Assembly (NCBI RefSeq): GCF_030936135.1
Contig: NC_082595.1
Coordinates: forward strand, 111,802,334 to 111,866,333
Reading direction: 5' to 3'
From: Gavia stellata
Taxonomy: Eukaryota > Chordata > Aves > Gaviiformes > Gaviidae
Length of the DNA: 64,000 nt
Shown: positions 35,254 through 47,016 of the stretch, in pieces
How positions within the stretch are numbered: the first letter of the stretch is position 1
How the letters are laid out: each line of letters begins with the position of its first letter
Position numbers and translations under genes: made by a program
Notes under the pieces: model-generated
Told to the model about the DNA's origin: nothing
The model's input: the letters and a program-made list of their open reading frames with translations, nothing else
Databases searched by the model: none

Positions 35254-38200
35254 GTGAGCTGCCGGGGGTGCAGGCTGTGCTTTCTATCCAAGTGCAAAGT
35301 GTGGCCTCCTGCAAGCGTGAACCCTAAAACGCTTGGGGCCAGAAGTGACCCCCTGGCTTGCTGAGTCGTGGCTTGAGTCACTCGTGGCCAATTTAGGGTA
35401 TGGGGGTTTCGGAGAAGTCGCTTCACTGGTCTGTGCGCTGGGTTAGAAGTAAAACTGGGAATTGCAGATCTCTGGGGATTGGGACTGGTGTGTTTTTGCT
35501 AGCTTACTCTGCTTTTCAGGGGCTTAGCTTGCTGGTGTGGGGCACCCCAGTGTTTAGGGTCTGCTGGCACTCAGCCTCACTGGTTAAAATTTCCAAAAGC
35601 CTCTTTGTCAGATATTTGCGTGTCCTCTGCCCCTTTGAAAAGTTATTGGAAGTACTTGCTTTATGTATCTGCACTGGACCTACTTTGTTTCGGGTGCCAC
35701 AGCGCATAAGTCTCCGGACTGCTAATAAGTGTGTCCAGAGAAGGGCGTTGAAGCTGGTGAGGGGTCTGGAGCACAAGTCTGATGAGGAGCGGCTGAGGGA
35801 GCTGGGATTGTTCAGTTTGGAGAAGAGGAGGCTGAGGGGAGACCTCATCGCTCTCCCCAAATACCTGAAAGGGGGTTGTGGTGAGGTGGGTGTTGGTCTC
35901 CCAAGTGACAAGCAACAGGACAAGAGGAAACAGCCTCAAGTTGCGCCAGGGGAGGTTCAGGCTGGATATTAGGAAAAATGTCTTTACTGAGAGTGGTGAA
36001 GCATTGGAAGAGGCTGCCCAGGGAGGTGGTGGAGTCACCATCACTGGAGGTGTTCAAGGAACGTGTGGACGTGGCATTGTGGGACATGGTTTAGTGGGCA
36101 TGGTGGGGTTGGGTTGATGGTTGGACTTGATGATCTTACAGGTCTTTTCCAACCGTAGTGATTCTGTGATTCTGTAATCACAGCCTGGATTTTTGAGCAT
36201 GTCGGGCTTTTCCTCGCAGGGGTGTTTGCTCACCTGGAAATGCTGGAGGCGCGGGCTCATGAGGCAGCCGTGAAGCAAGAGGCAACGGAGCAGCAAGAAG
36301 AGAAGCTGGCCAGGCTGAAAGCGAGAGTGCAGGAGCTGAGGCTCCAGAGGGATGAGCTGCGGGCTAAAGTGGACCTGCAGCAAAAGGGGGTGAGAAAGCG
36401 CTTGCTGCAGAGATCTAGCAGAGGGCTCTGGTGTGCTCCTGCTCTCAGAGGGTGGATTTATTGAGTTTCTTCATATAGAGTCAACGATTATTTTTTTATT
36501 TTCCCTTTTTAAGGGACATAGAGTCCTGGTGTCCCCTGTTTTCACTACTGTGTAGTCCAGAACTGCTGAGTCTACTTGCTTGGAGGTCATGTGGCCAATT
36601 CTGAACTCTGTTGTTGAATTTTTCTCCCCTCTTCTGCTTCATTTCTCCCCTCTTCTGCTGGAAATGCCATCTCACTTTTCTCAGAGCTGGTTTATTATTT
36701 CTCTGTAGCCTGACTGTGTTCCCTGCAGGTGACACATTCCTGTCAGCAATTTCTGACCTCTCTTCTCTTCTCGCTTTTGTAGCAACTTGGGAAAGAAGGA
36801 GTCGTGTCGGATCTGGCACAGCCCAGTGCTCGAGCTGTTTTAGAGTGGAAGATAAAAAACATTAAGGCCACACTGCAGATCTTTTACCTTACAGGTAATG
36901 TCTCAAGATATGCGTGCGTTCTGCCAATGGCTGCATTTCTGGGGTGCTAAATTTTGGAAAATGAGCCTGATGTGAAATGTCACTTCCCTGTTAACATTGC
37001 TGCTGTTGTGCTTGGAGCCTTTAGAGTCTGAAAACGCTGGAAGAGCCGTAACCTTGTAATTCCCTGCCGTTCACATGAGGCCTCTGAAATGTTGCAGGAA
37101 CTATTATTTACTGAACTGTATCATTTAGAGTACGGTCTAGGTTCTGGAAAACGTTTAACTGTCTTAGGAATGAAATCTGTGTGCATTAGGCAGTTAAATA
37201 TCCAGTGGTCTGGGTCTTCCAAGCAAGCTTGTGAGGTCAGCACCCTCTTTTCATCTGCTCCTGAGCGTTTTTAAAAAAAGATTTGGTTTCCAACGAGAGT
37301 AACTTTTGCTTTGTGTTCTGGACAGTGCGAAGATCCAAGATCCCTGCTTGACGGGAGTGGGCTGAGCCCAGCCATGAGCACTCCTGCCACTCTCCTTGGG
37401 GCAGGGAAGTGCTGCTGTCCTCCACCCAGGGCAGCCTGTTCTCTCAGTCATGTTGAGCCAGGACGGTGTTTGAAATCGGCAGCATAACTCAGTTATTGGG
37501 AATTTAAGCTACCATTAAGCAGCATGAATTCATTAGAGGTCCCTTATTAAAAAGTCGCTGTGTTTTATGTCCTTAAACTCTTGCAAGTCCTTAATCCTCC
37601 CAGGGAGCTCCCTGAGCTAGCCTAGTAAAAGGACGCGGCCCCTCTTGCTGTCTGTGTTGCCCCAGCAAAGCTGCCCTGCAGTGCTGAGTTAGAGTAGCGC
37701 TGAGTAAACCCTCTCTCTGTGGACCCAAGGCATCAGTGGGAAGCTGACCAAGCGGGGAGTGTGTTTCTGCATCAGCACGGCTTACGAGGGGACCTACTTG
37801 GATTCCTACTACCTGGACCTGCTCACCAAGCCAGAAGTGCAGATTCACCGCCACTCCGTTCCCATCTTCATCCCCCTGGAGCAGATAGCCAAGAAATACT
37901 TGCAGACGGACATCAGGCGCTTCTTGTCGGTCCTGTCAGACCACCTGAACGCTTACGTGGGGAGGAGGTACCAGGCAGACCAGTTACAGGTACCAGTGGC
38001 CGCAGCAACGCTGTTCATTCATCCTTTTCTCTTTGATGAACCGAGTGTTATGAGTCTCTGAAGCACTGGGGGGAATCTTGGAAGTTTTCTTTATGTGGAG
38101 CACTCACAGTTTTGGTTTTTAGAACTTCACAAATTATCACGTGACTATAAACCCATTTCATCGATTGTCAAGTGCTTGGATGTTGTCTGGTGGCTCATTT

Positions 38201-40379
38201 AAAATTTACTGCCAAACCCCAGAGGTCCCTAAGCTGAAATAGCTGTGATCTTGTAAAATGCCACTGGAGAACATGGCTTAAGGGTGTACATGAGCACTCA
38301 TTTACTTAAGTCTTTCCCAAGTGAGGGTTGCTCGATGTACAGGCTTGCTGGGCTGGTATGGAGGGTGGGGGCATTGCACTCCGTGAGCTCCCAGCCCTGC
38401 GCTGATGGACTCCCCTCCTAGCTTCATGTTTCAGAAGTTGTCTTCGTCCCTCCAGGAACACTTTTCAGACCAGATAGAAGGACCCTTGCAGAGGAACTCC
38501 TTGTGTAACTTGCTGGTCTTTAATTACAACGTGTCAAGTAGAAGCAAGACCTTTCCGTTCAACGTGAGGCTGCTTTACGGAGATCCCTGTGGCAGCCTCC
38601 CCACTGAAGTCATCGTTTCCTGCACACGTAAGTGAACGGTGCGGGGGTTTGTCTGGGGTTGGGGGGCGGGCAGACTGTACTGTGGTTCTGCAGATGGATG
38701 GGGTTTCTTTCTAGTTGAGTTTGGGGACAGAGGGAGCAAGCTGTCATATTTTTGAGGGAGAAAAGATTATAGAAGGGGTTGTGCGCAATTGGTGCTGGGT
38801 CTCGAAGCAGCTGTAACTCATCCCTAGGACAAGAGCACAGATCTCTTGTAATGCTGGCAAGAAGGGGTGGCTGGAGGGAGATGATGGAGCTGAGAAAGGA
38901 AAGGTGTGAGTGCAAGCTTGGATCACTTCAGACAGACCGGCTGCTCGTTCCCCGTTTGCAGTTACTCGGAGTGCAGACTTGGGTACGGTGCCAGCAGGGT
39001 CAGGATGCTGTTTTCACAAGTCTCACGGATCGAGCCCAGCCTGTGCTCACGCGCTCTGTGCACGTGGGAGAGCCTGGCGAGCAAGTGCAGCCGGAAACTC
39101 AGACGCTGTCACTCTCAGTTGCAGTGATAGTTTGTTCCAGTCGACTTATGGCTTGGGACTCGCTTCCGATCCTTGAAAACCTGGCACCCGGCCCCGTGAT
39201 CTTTCCGTAGGGTGGGAGTTAGTTGTAGGCAAATAAGACAGGATCTTTTCAGCATCAGGAATTTCTCTCTCTCAATGCAATTAGATAAATGACTAATTGA
39301 GGGCTATTTTGGGGATGTCTCACATTGTGCAGCCAGGCCCTATCTGCCCCTGCTGCACTATTAGGTGTGCTGGCATGTGCTGCAGTGCAACGGCAGAGAG
39401 AAGGGAGGCAGGAGCGAGGTTTATCACCCCTTAGAAAGGGTCAGAGATACTGTGAAACACTCGTAACAGAGATCTCAATACTCGTAACAAAGATCTCTGC
39501 CTGAAAATCTTTCCCTGACACCGCATGCTCCCTTTCCTCTGTATCAGTAACGCTCCCTCCTCTTGGTACAGCAAAGACTGACCGTAATGCTGAGTGTTTT
39601 GTGCAGCCCTAACACCGTGGCACGGCTTAATCCTGGATCTGCGCTATTTTCTGAGTGGTTACTACAAATGCCCAACTGGGCTGAGGAATCGTTTGCCGGT
39701 CTGTCTCCCCGTGTTTCCTGCCACACCGTGTCCCGCTGACAGCTGGCTGGCTGGGCTGCGGAGCACGTGGACCAACGTGCAGCTAGACAGAGCTCTGAAC
39801 AGAGCAGCTGGGGCTGATAATCTCTTCTCTCTGCCATCAGTCATGGTCTTAGGCCTGCTTCTGTGAGCTCCTTGGCTTGTGGTTGGGCTGGAGGAGTCGT
39901 CGTATACTGTATCAACAGTTCCCCCTCTCCTTTCTCCACAGCAGCCATCCCCTTATAGGAGAAGTTGTGCCTTTGCTCCCAAATTTCAGTGTCTTCTGAG
40001 CTGAGAGAGCAACTAGGTGACTGAGGCTCTCTGCAGCCATCAGACCCCATGGGGGAGCTGCAGGACGCAAAGGGTTAGGAAGGAGAGAGAAGGGTTATGA
40101 GGAAAAAAAACTGTATGGCAAGAGAGAGCGAAAAACTCTCTGGGGATGAGGGAAGAATGAGAAGCAAATAGTTTTATGCTGGCAATACAATTTTCCTTTC
40201 CCCACTGACGGGTCCGCTTCTGTCTGCCAGCGGACGCTCCTGCATCTCTAGCAGAGACGGCAGCAGCTCACTCGGACCTGTTTCGCCGCGTGGCCCTGCA
40301 CAAAGCCTTCCGCTCCTTCAGCGGCACTGAAGAAAGCGTGGATGGAGCACCCGTAGGCCACCCTGCCTCTCCTCAGTAA
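35223..40379 (+). CDS. CENPO: CENPO, centromere protein O
   Basis: Kinetochore subunit of the constitutive centromere-associated network (CENP-O/P/Q/R/U group). Coding exons 35223-35253, 36220-36389, 36783-36894, 37730-37989, 38456-38627, 40231-40379; total 894 nt, 297 residues, against 300 in human. Start ATG at 35223 gives [11 protein letters not shown], like the human N-terminus. Exon 2 encodes a charged coiled coil ([20 protein letters not shown]). Exons 3-6 encode the tandem RWD region, with [40 protein letters not shown] and [13 protein letters not shown] strongly matching vertebrate CENP-O. Shares its promoter with PTRHD1. Intron 1 holds a CR1 fragment. Confidence 0.96.
35731..36176 (+). 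mobile_element. CR1 LINE 3' fragment in CENPO intron 1
   Basis: Begins abruptly at GTGTCCAGAGAAGGGCG and carries the end of the CR1 ORF ([20 protein letters not shown]) and the full 3'UTR with the two terminal GATTCTGT repeats. Only 43 bases before CENPO exon 2. Confidence 0.93.
36220..36389 (+). CDS. CENPO: CENPO exon 2, coiled coil
   Basis: Acceptor tcctcgcag, donor GGG/gtgaga. Encodes [20 protein letters not shown] and [20 protein letters not shown], a heptad-like helix. Confidence 0.95.
36783..36894 (+). CDS. CENPO: CENPO exon 3
   Basis: Encodes [20 protein letters not shown] then [17 protein letters not shown]. Acceptor cttttgtag, donor gtaatg. Confidence 0.94.
37730..37989 (+). CDS. 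CENPO: CENPO exon 4, RWD domain
   Basis: Encodes [20 protein letters not shown] through [14 protein letters not shown]. The acceptor is the weak ggacccaag. Donor gtacca. Confidence 0.95.
38456..38627 (+). CDS. CENPO: CENPO exon 5, RWD domain
   Basis: Encodes [20 protein letters not shown] through PTEVIVSCT. Start chosen at gtccctccag because it aligns without gap to mammalian CENP-O; the ctcctag 34 bases upstream would shift frame. Confidence 0.93.
40231..40379 (+). CDS. CENPO: CENPO last exon
   Basis: Encodes [20 protein letters not shown] then [12 protein letters not shown] and ends SPQ with TAA at 40377-40379. Divergent C-terminal tail compared with human. Confidence 0.93.
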
Positions 40380-41060
40380 CGCACCTCCCCGAGCTCCCCC
40401 GCCTGTGGAGAGTGGTCTCGAAATGCAGATGTTTTCCGTGGACTGCAGCACTGCTGCTGGGAACCCCCCTGAGGAGCGATTGGCCCGGTTTGGATCTCGA
40501 GAGCACTGTTTCCTTGAGGTTTTCGGGTGTCTGTTGTTGCAGGTAATCTTTCCTCAGCGCTGTGCTTCTTGCTTGTTCGAGTGCTGATCTCTGCGGTTGG
40601 TGCCGCAGAACTCCACAGTTGCAGGAAACATCTCACGGTTGGAATCAGAAACTATATTAAAAGTTCAAGATCGCGGTGCTTTTGGGGCAACAGCCCTGTG
40701 GATCAGCACCATGCACTTAGCCAGTGCACCTCAAAAAGAGGGGAGCAAGCAGAATAATCCGTGCCCTGCTTACTACAGCCAGGAAAGGACTTCACGTGGG
40801 AAGCTGGAAGGGGTTGAGGGACAGAGGTGAGGTTTAGTTATTGCCAGCAGCAGCCCATGCCCTTGTGCGGGCTGCGTTCGCCCCCCCAAAGCATGAACAC
40901 TGACCTTTCCAGAAAATTTCACACCAGCAGTAGCTTTACACCTGCTGTTTCCTTCCCTTCAGGCATGGGGCAGCTTTGCTGGTGTCCTGTCGTTGTGCTT
41001 CAAGTCTGGATCAGATCTTTAAAAACTTGCTGTTTTGTCACAGTAGTTTTTAAACTTGTT

Positions 41061-41066
41061 AATAAA
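41061..41066 (+). terminator. CENPO: candidate poly(A) signal, CENPO
   Basis: AATAAA in AT-rich context about 680 bases past the CENPO stop; likely 3'UTR end near 41085. Confidence 0.6.
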
Positions 41067-41084
41067 AGTTCTACGTTACTGAAA

Positions 41085-41879
41085 TTGTGGTGTTTAAAAA
41101 ATTTTCTATTGGTCTTAGCTGTATTACATGTGGTTTAAATGACGCTATCTTCTCCTGTCTCATATTTATGCCGGTCCCACATGTGATAAGGCATAGGGAA
41201 AGCACTTTATAGTTCTTTTAATTTTTTCTGTAATCATTAGAGCTCCTTGTCCAGATTGAACTGGACAACCTGTTTAAATGTAACCTCCGGCTTTCAAGTG
41301 TTGTAGCTCCAGATTCCTGCCCATAATACTCAGAGCGTCTCACGGAGGAAGGCTCGCAAGGCTGACACCCCGCAGCTCAAGCTGCTTTAGGGGAGCTGAC
41401 AGCTCGTGGGGTGCTTGGGGGGTGAGCAGTCACTCACTTGCTCCTGTTTGGAGAGGCCTGGGCTTTTGAACGCCTGCTCCTGACGCCGCCTGTGCACCAT
41501 CAAAAGGCATTTTCATTGTCCCACATCACATTTAATTCTCTGGTTGTGTTTTCTTCTGTGATAAATGTTTGGAAAGTGGAAAAAGTGCTGCTGGGTGCCT
41601 CGCCTGTGCCTGCGGGCAGCCTTGAGCTGGCAGAGGACAAACTTACGTGTAAGCCCCTGCCCTAATCGTGTGCATCTTCCTGTTGAGGGGAGGCAGAGCC
41701 CTGACCTTGCCATAGGGTGAAGGTCTGGGCCGGGCTTTTGGGGGAAATCCGTGGGAACTGGGCATTTAAGCGGCTAGGGTAAAGTGCTCCAGCTTGTCAC
41801 TGAGGCAGCCACAGCAAAGCCAGGCTTAACTCAGGTCTTGGGCATGATCCCGTGTTTGTGGGGGACACAGAGAGGCAGA
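41085..41879. other. CENPO-downstream unique sequence
   Basis: No gene, repeat or RNA recognised. Confidence 0.6.
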
Positions 41880-42092
41880 TCCAGGCCAAAATTTCTTCCC
41901 TGAAAGGGTTGTCAGACATTGGCACAGGCTGCCCAGGGAGGTGGTGGAGTCACCATCCCTGGAGGGATTTAAAAGACGTGTGGATGAGGCACTTAGGGAC
42001 ATGGTTTAGTGGTGGACTTGGCAGCGCTAGGTTAGCGGTTAGACTTGATCTTAAAGGTCTTTTCCAATCTAAACAATTCTATGAGTCTATAA
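41880..42092 (+). mobile_element. CR1 LINE 3' tail fragment
   Basis: Matches the CR1 3' end ('ttcttccctgaaagggttgt', 'gcacaggctgcccagggagg') and ends ATTCTATGAGTCTAT. Older and more diverged than the copy at 42838. Confidence 0.88.
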
Positions 42093-42332
42093 GATCTGTC
42101 ACATCTCCGGGCTTGTATCCCAGGGTACAAACACCCGCAGCGAGCTGTGTCCGGCAGGGCGGGTGCGGATGCAGGTTTCTCCCTGTCTCTAGCATTGCTC
42201 CGGGTCCCCATGGGTGCTGCTTGCACCCGCAGCCAGGCCCTGCAAACACAGGGATGGAGCAGCTCAGGCTGTGGATGTGGATTTTTATTTCCTTCTGCCT
42301 GATTCCTATCACCGCTCCCAGTGGTTAGGTGC

Positions 42333-42837
42333 TGTATTGGGTTTGCGTGGCAAGGTTTTGGTAGTGGGGGGGCTGCAGGGGTGGGGCTTCTGTGAGAAGC
42401 TGCTAGAAGCTTCCCCCATGTCTGACAGAGCCGACGCCAGCCAGCTCCAAGCTGGACTTGCTGCTGTCCAAAGCTGAGCCCATCGATGATGGTGGTAGCG
42501 CCTCTGGGATAATGTATTTAAGAAGAGGGGAAAAAAATTGCTGCACAACAGCAACTGGGAGAGGTGAGTGAGAATATGTGAGAGGAACAACCCTGCAGAC
42601 ACCAAGGTCAGTGAAGAAGGAGGGGAGGAGGAGCTCCAGGCGCCGGAGCAGAGGTTCCCCGGCAGCCCCTGGTGAAGACCATGGTGAGGCAGGCTGTGCC
42701 CTGCAGCCCATGGAGGTCCACGGTGGAGCAGATACCCACCTGCAGCCCGGGGAGGACCCCACGCCGGAGCAGGGGGATGCCTGAAGGAGGCTGTGACCTG
42801 TGGGAAGCCCACGCTGGAGCAGGTTTGCTGGCAGGAC
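42333..42837 (+). mobile_element. solo LTR of an endogenous retrovirus, left part
   Basis: Begins TGTATTGGGTTTGCG after flank GGTGC and contains degenerate copies of a 'cccacgctggagcagg' motif. It continues at 45184-45702. No retroviral genes are present. AATGTATTTAAGA near 42511 may be the TATA region. It also reads as a non-coding remnant between CENPO and ADCY3. Confidence 0.78.
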
Positions 42838-45183
42838 ACAGCTGGTAAGGGAGCCTACCAGGGGAGGTGCCCCGCTTGACCTGCTGTTTACAAACAGAGA
42901 AGGACTGGTGGGAGAAGTGATGGTCAGAGGCCGTCTTGGGCTTAGCGACCATGAAATGATAGAGTTCTCAGTTCTTGGTGAAGTAAGTTCTTGGGGGGGT
43001 CAGCAATACCACGACTATGGACTTCGAGAGGGCAGACTTGGGCCTCTTCAGGACACTGGTTGAGAAGGTCCCTTGGGAGACGGTCCTGAAGGGCAAAGGG
43101 GCCCAGGAAGGCTGGACCTTCTTCAAGAAGGAAATCTTAAAGGCGCAGGAGCAGGCAGACCCCATGTGCTGTAAGAAGAGCCGGTGGGGAAGACGACCGG
43201 CCTGGCAGAATGGGGAGCTTTTGCTGAGACCAAGGAAAAAGAGGGGAGTTTATCACCTCTGGAAGAAGGGGCAGGCAACTGAAGAAGAATACAAGGACCT
43301 CGTTAGGTCATGCAGAGAGGGAATTAGAAAGGCAAAAGCCCAGGTAGAGCTCAATCTGGCCACAGTCGTAAGGGATAACAAAAAATGGTTTTACAAATAC
43401 ATTAACAACAAAAGGAGAGCCAAGGAGAATCTCCATCCTTTACTGGATGCAGGGGGGGAACCATGTCACCAAGGATGAGGAAAAGGCTGAGGTACTTCAT
43501 GCCTTCCTTGCCTCAGTCTTTAACAACCAGACCAGGTATCCTCAGGGTATCCATCTCCCTGAGCTGGAAGACGGGGATGGAGAGCAAAATAAACTCCCCA
43601 TGATCCAGGAGGAAGGCGTTAACAACCTGCTGTGCCACCTGGACACCCACAAATCTATGGGGCCTGATGGCATCCACCCAAGGGTGCTGAGGGAGCTGGT
43701 GGAGGAGCTTGCCAAGCTACTCTCCACCATTTATCAACAGTCCTGGTTAACAGGGAAGGTCCTGGACAACTGGAGGCTTGCCAACGTGACACCCATCTAC
43801 AAGGGCCGGAAGGAGGATCCGGGGAACTACAGGCCTGTCAGCCTGACCTTGGTGCTGGGGAAGATTATGGAGAGGTTCATCTTGAGGGTGCTCACAGGGC
43901 ATGTGCAGGATAACCAAGGGATCAGGCCCAGCCAGCACGGGTTCATGAAAGGCAGGTCCTGCTTGGCCAACCTGATCTCCTTCTATGACCAGGTGACCCA
44001 TCTAGTGGGTGAGGGGAAGGCTGTTGATGTTGTCTACCTGGACTTCAGCAAAGCCTTTGACACTGTTCCCCACAGTATTCTCCTGGAGAAGCTGGCGGCC
44101 CGTGGTTTAGACAGGTACACTCTTCGCTGGGTAAAAAACTGGCTGGATGGCCGAGTCCAGAGAGTTGTAGTGAATGGGGTGAAATCCAGCTGGCGGCCGG
44201 TCACAAGCGGAGTCCCCCAGGGCTCAGTTTTGGGACTGGTCTTGTTTAATGTCTTCATTGATGACCTGGATGAGGGGATAGAGTGCTCCCTCAGCAAGTT
44301 TGCAGACGACACCAAGTTGGGAGGGAGTGTTGATCTGCTGGAGGGCAGGAAGGCTCTGCAGAGGGATCTGGACAGGCTGGATCGATGGGCCGAGGCCAAC
44401 CGGATGAAGTTCAATAAGGCCAAGTGCCGGGTCCTGCACTTGGGTCACAACAACCCCAGGCAACACTACAGGCTTGGGGACGAGTGGCTGGAAAGCTGCC
44501 CCGCAGAAAAGGACCTGGGGGTGTTGGTCGACAGCCGGCTGAAGATGAGCCAGCAGTGTGCCCAGGTGGCCAAGAAGGCCAACGCCATCCTGGCCTGTAT
44601 CAGAAATGGTGTGGCCAGCAGGAGCAGGGAGGGGATCGTGCCCCTGTACTCGGCGCTGGTGAGGCCACACCTCGAATGCTGTGTTCAGTGTTGGGCCCCT
44701 CACTCCAAGAAGGACATTGAGGTGCTGGAGCGTGTCCAGAGAAGGGCGACGGAGCTGGTGAGGGCTCTGGAGCACAAGTCTGATGAGGAGCGGCTGAGGG
44801 AGCTGGGGTTGTTCAGTCTGGAGAAGAGGAGGCTGAGGGGAGACCTCATCGCTCTCTACAACTGCCTGAAAGGGGGTTGTGGGGAGGTGGGTGTTGGTCT
44901 CTTCTGCCAAGTGACAAGCGACAGGACAAGAGGAAATGGCCTCAAGTTGTGCCAGGGGAGGTTTAGACTGGATATTAGGAAAAATGTCTTTCCTGAGAGA
45001 GTGGTGAAGCACTGGAAGAGGCTGCCCAGGGAGGTGGTGGAGTCACCATGACTGGAGGTGTTCAAGGAACGTGTGGACGTGGCATTGTGGGACATGGTTT
45101 AGTGGGCATGGTGGTCTTAGTTGATGGTTGGAATGATGATCTTAAAGGTCTTTTCCAACCTTAATGATTCCATGATTCTGTGA
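42838..45183 (+). mobile_element. CR1 LINE, 2.3 kb, nested in the LTR, 5'-truncated
   Basis: Carries the end of the endonuclease domain (SDHEMIEF), the linker, the whole reverse transcriptase and the 3'UTR ending in GATTCTGTGA. 5'-truncated as usual for CR1. Junctions are set where the LTR motif stops (gcaggac, 42831-42837) and resumes (ttgtgacc, 45185). No clear target duplication. Confidence 0.92.
42845..45051 (+). pseudogene. CR1 ORF2 remnant: endonuclease end plus reverse transcriptase
   Basis: Open in three successive frames: to 43063 (endonuclease C-terminal part with SDH motif), 43017-43478, then 43447-45051 (534 codons). The long piece has RT hallmarks: [44 protein letters not shown] and FADDTKL with the catalytic Asp pair. 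Two frame changes plus a missing 5' end make this copy inactive. The TGA at 45049-45051 ends the frame slightly before the usual end seen in the 10506 copy. Confidence 0.9.
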
Positions 45184-45702
45184 CTTGTGACCCCGTGGAA
45201 AGGACCCACGCTGGAGCAGTTTGTGAAGAACTGCAGCCCGTGGGAAGGACCCACGTTGGAGAAGTTCATGGAGAACTGTCTCTCATGGGAGGGACCCCAC
45301 GCTGGAGCAGGGGAAGAGTGTGAGGAAGAAGGAGCGGCAGAAACAACGTGTGATGAACTGACCCCATTCCCCACCCCCCTGTGCTGCTCAGGGGGAAGAG
45401 GTAGAAAATTGGGAGTGAAGTTGAGCCCAGGAAGAAGGGAGGGGTGGGGGTGGAAGTTGCGTTTTTAAGATTTGGTTTTATTTCTCATTATCCTACTGTG
45501 ATTTTGATTGGTAATAAATTAAACTAATTTTTCCCAAGTCGAGTCTGTTTTGCCTGTAACGGTAATGGTGAGGGATCTCCCTGTCCTTATCTTGACTCGT
45601 GAGCCTTTTGTTATATTTTCTCTCCCCTGTCCAGTGGAGAAAAGGGAGTGATCGAGCAGCTTTGGTAGGCTCCTGGCATCCAGCCAGGGTCAACCCACCA
45701 CA
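45184..45702 (+). mobile_element. solo LTR, right part
   Basis: Starts with repeated GGGAAGGACCCACG units about 48 bases apart, has AATAAA at about 45511-45516 and ends CCACCACA, followed by GGTAC. With GGTGC before 42333 this is a 5-bp target duplication with one mismatch. Confidence 0.78.
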
Positions 45703-46833
45703 GGTACTCAGCTGAGACCCAACAAGGGAGAGGAGCCAATGCCACTGACGGGAGGTGCTCAGCCCTGGCACCAGCCTCGCCTTTGGGGACCCCTCCAAAA
45801 CCAACATCCCCTCGTAAGGATGGTCAAACCCTTCTTGACATCTCCACAACCCCCAGAACAAAGCAGGCGCAGAATCAGGCTTTGAAATTCAACTGCTTCT
45901 ATTCAAGAAACTAGCGGCGTGATTACGCTCGGCGGGTGCCTGCCTTCTCCCCACCCCAGCCCTGGCAGCATCGGGTTTAACGCACCAGTCCCCTCCTCGG
46001 CCAGTCCCTGGTCCTCTCTTCCATCAAGCGACAGCAAAGTGACAGCAGCCGACCACAGCGTGCGCGGGGCAGCATCCGGACAAGCGCGAGCCCTGCTGCG
46101 GGGCGGGAACGGGCCCAGTTAAAAATATAAATGTCCATCTGTACTCTTATATTATATATATTTATATATCTGAAATACACAATATCGGTTCCTTTTTCTT
46201 CTTCCCCGAGTCAAAGGCGGCACTGCGCTCTCCATCTCCTCAATCTCCTAACTACGGTGGTTTGTGACAAGGATGAACTTGGTATGAACTAACAGCAAAC
46301 CCCGGATGCTCCCAGTTTGTAGCTACCGCTCCCAGCACGCAGGAGAGACATGGTGTCTTCCCATCCGGCCCTGAGTTTGGATCTCCTCGTGCCAAGCGCG
46401 CAGCGGCCGGGGCCCGTGATGCCACTTTAATGTCATGCTGTCCTCCCCGCGTGGCTGATGGTGCGGCCGCCTGCCCGGTGAAGCCCGGGATGCCCGGGGA
46501 AAGGCAGCGTGTGTCCCCCGGCACCGTGCCCGCTGGGGGCTGCGAGCTTGCGTGCACTTGCGCACGAGCGTGAACGGCCGGAGGAGCCCGCCGGGGCGGT
46601 CCCGCGTCTCCCTCTTGCTCAGCCACAGGCGCGATGGAGCAAAGCCCCCCACCAGAAACCTCCGGCGGGGGCTCGGAAAGGGTCGTACGAAGGGGTTGGT
46701 TTCTCAAGTTTGGTTTCAGATCCAGACCGCGGTGGGATGGACGTCGCCGGCGACGGGTACCGGGCCCCCTCCCCGAGCCGCCCTGCTTGGCGCCGGGAGG
46801 CGGTGGCTGTGGTGGCGGGTGGGCACCGGACCC
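45703..46833 (-). other. ADCY3: ADCY3 3'UTR and flank
   Basis: GC-rich near the stop, AT-rich at 46120-46190. No AATAAA on the minus strand was found; a TTTAAT at about 46426 gives ATTAAA and a TTTATA near 46160 gives TATAAA. UTR end unresolved. Confidence 0.45.
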
Positions 46834-47016
46834 TCACGAGCTGTCCACCACCTGATGGGGCAGGGTGACGGAGGAGCCGTTGACGAAGGAGCCCTGCTTC
46901 TCCCGGCCCTTGAGGAAGAAGGTGAGCAGCTCCCCTTTGCCCTTGACGTAGATGGCTCCCCGGCGCACGAAGCGGAAGCCGTACTCCTTCAGGATGAGGT
47001 GGGTCTCCTCCACCAC
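46834..47016 (-). CDS. ADCY3: ADCY3 exon 20 (stop)
   Basis: [20 protein letters not shown] to the C-terminal LPHQVVDSS and TGA. Confidence 0.97.
   Translation of the reverse strand: MVEETHLILKEYGFRFVRRGAIYVKGKGELLTFFLKGREKQGSFVNGSSVTLPHQVVDSS

Noticed and set aside
38422-38627. Earlier acceptor (ctcctag) for CENPO exon 5
   Set aside because: Adds 34 bases and breaks the frame; the 38456 start aligns without gap to CENP-O.
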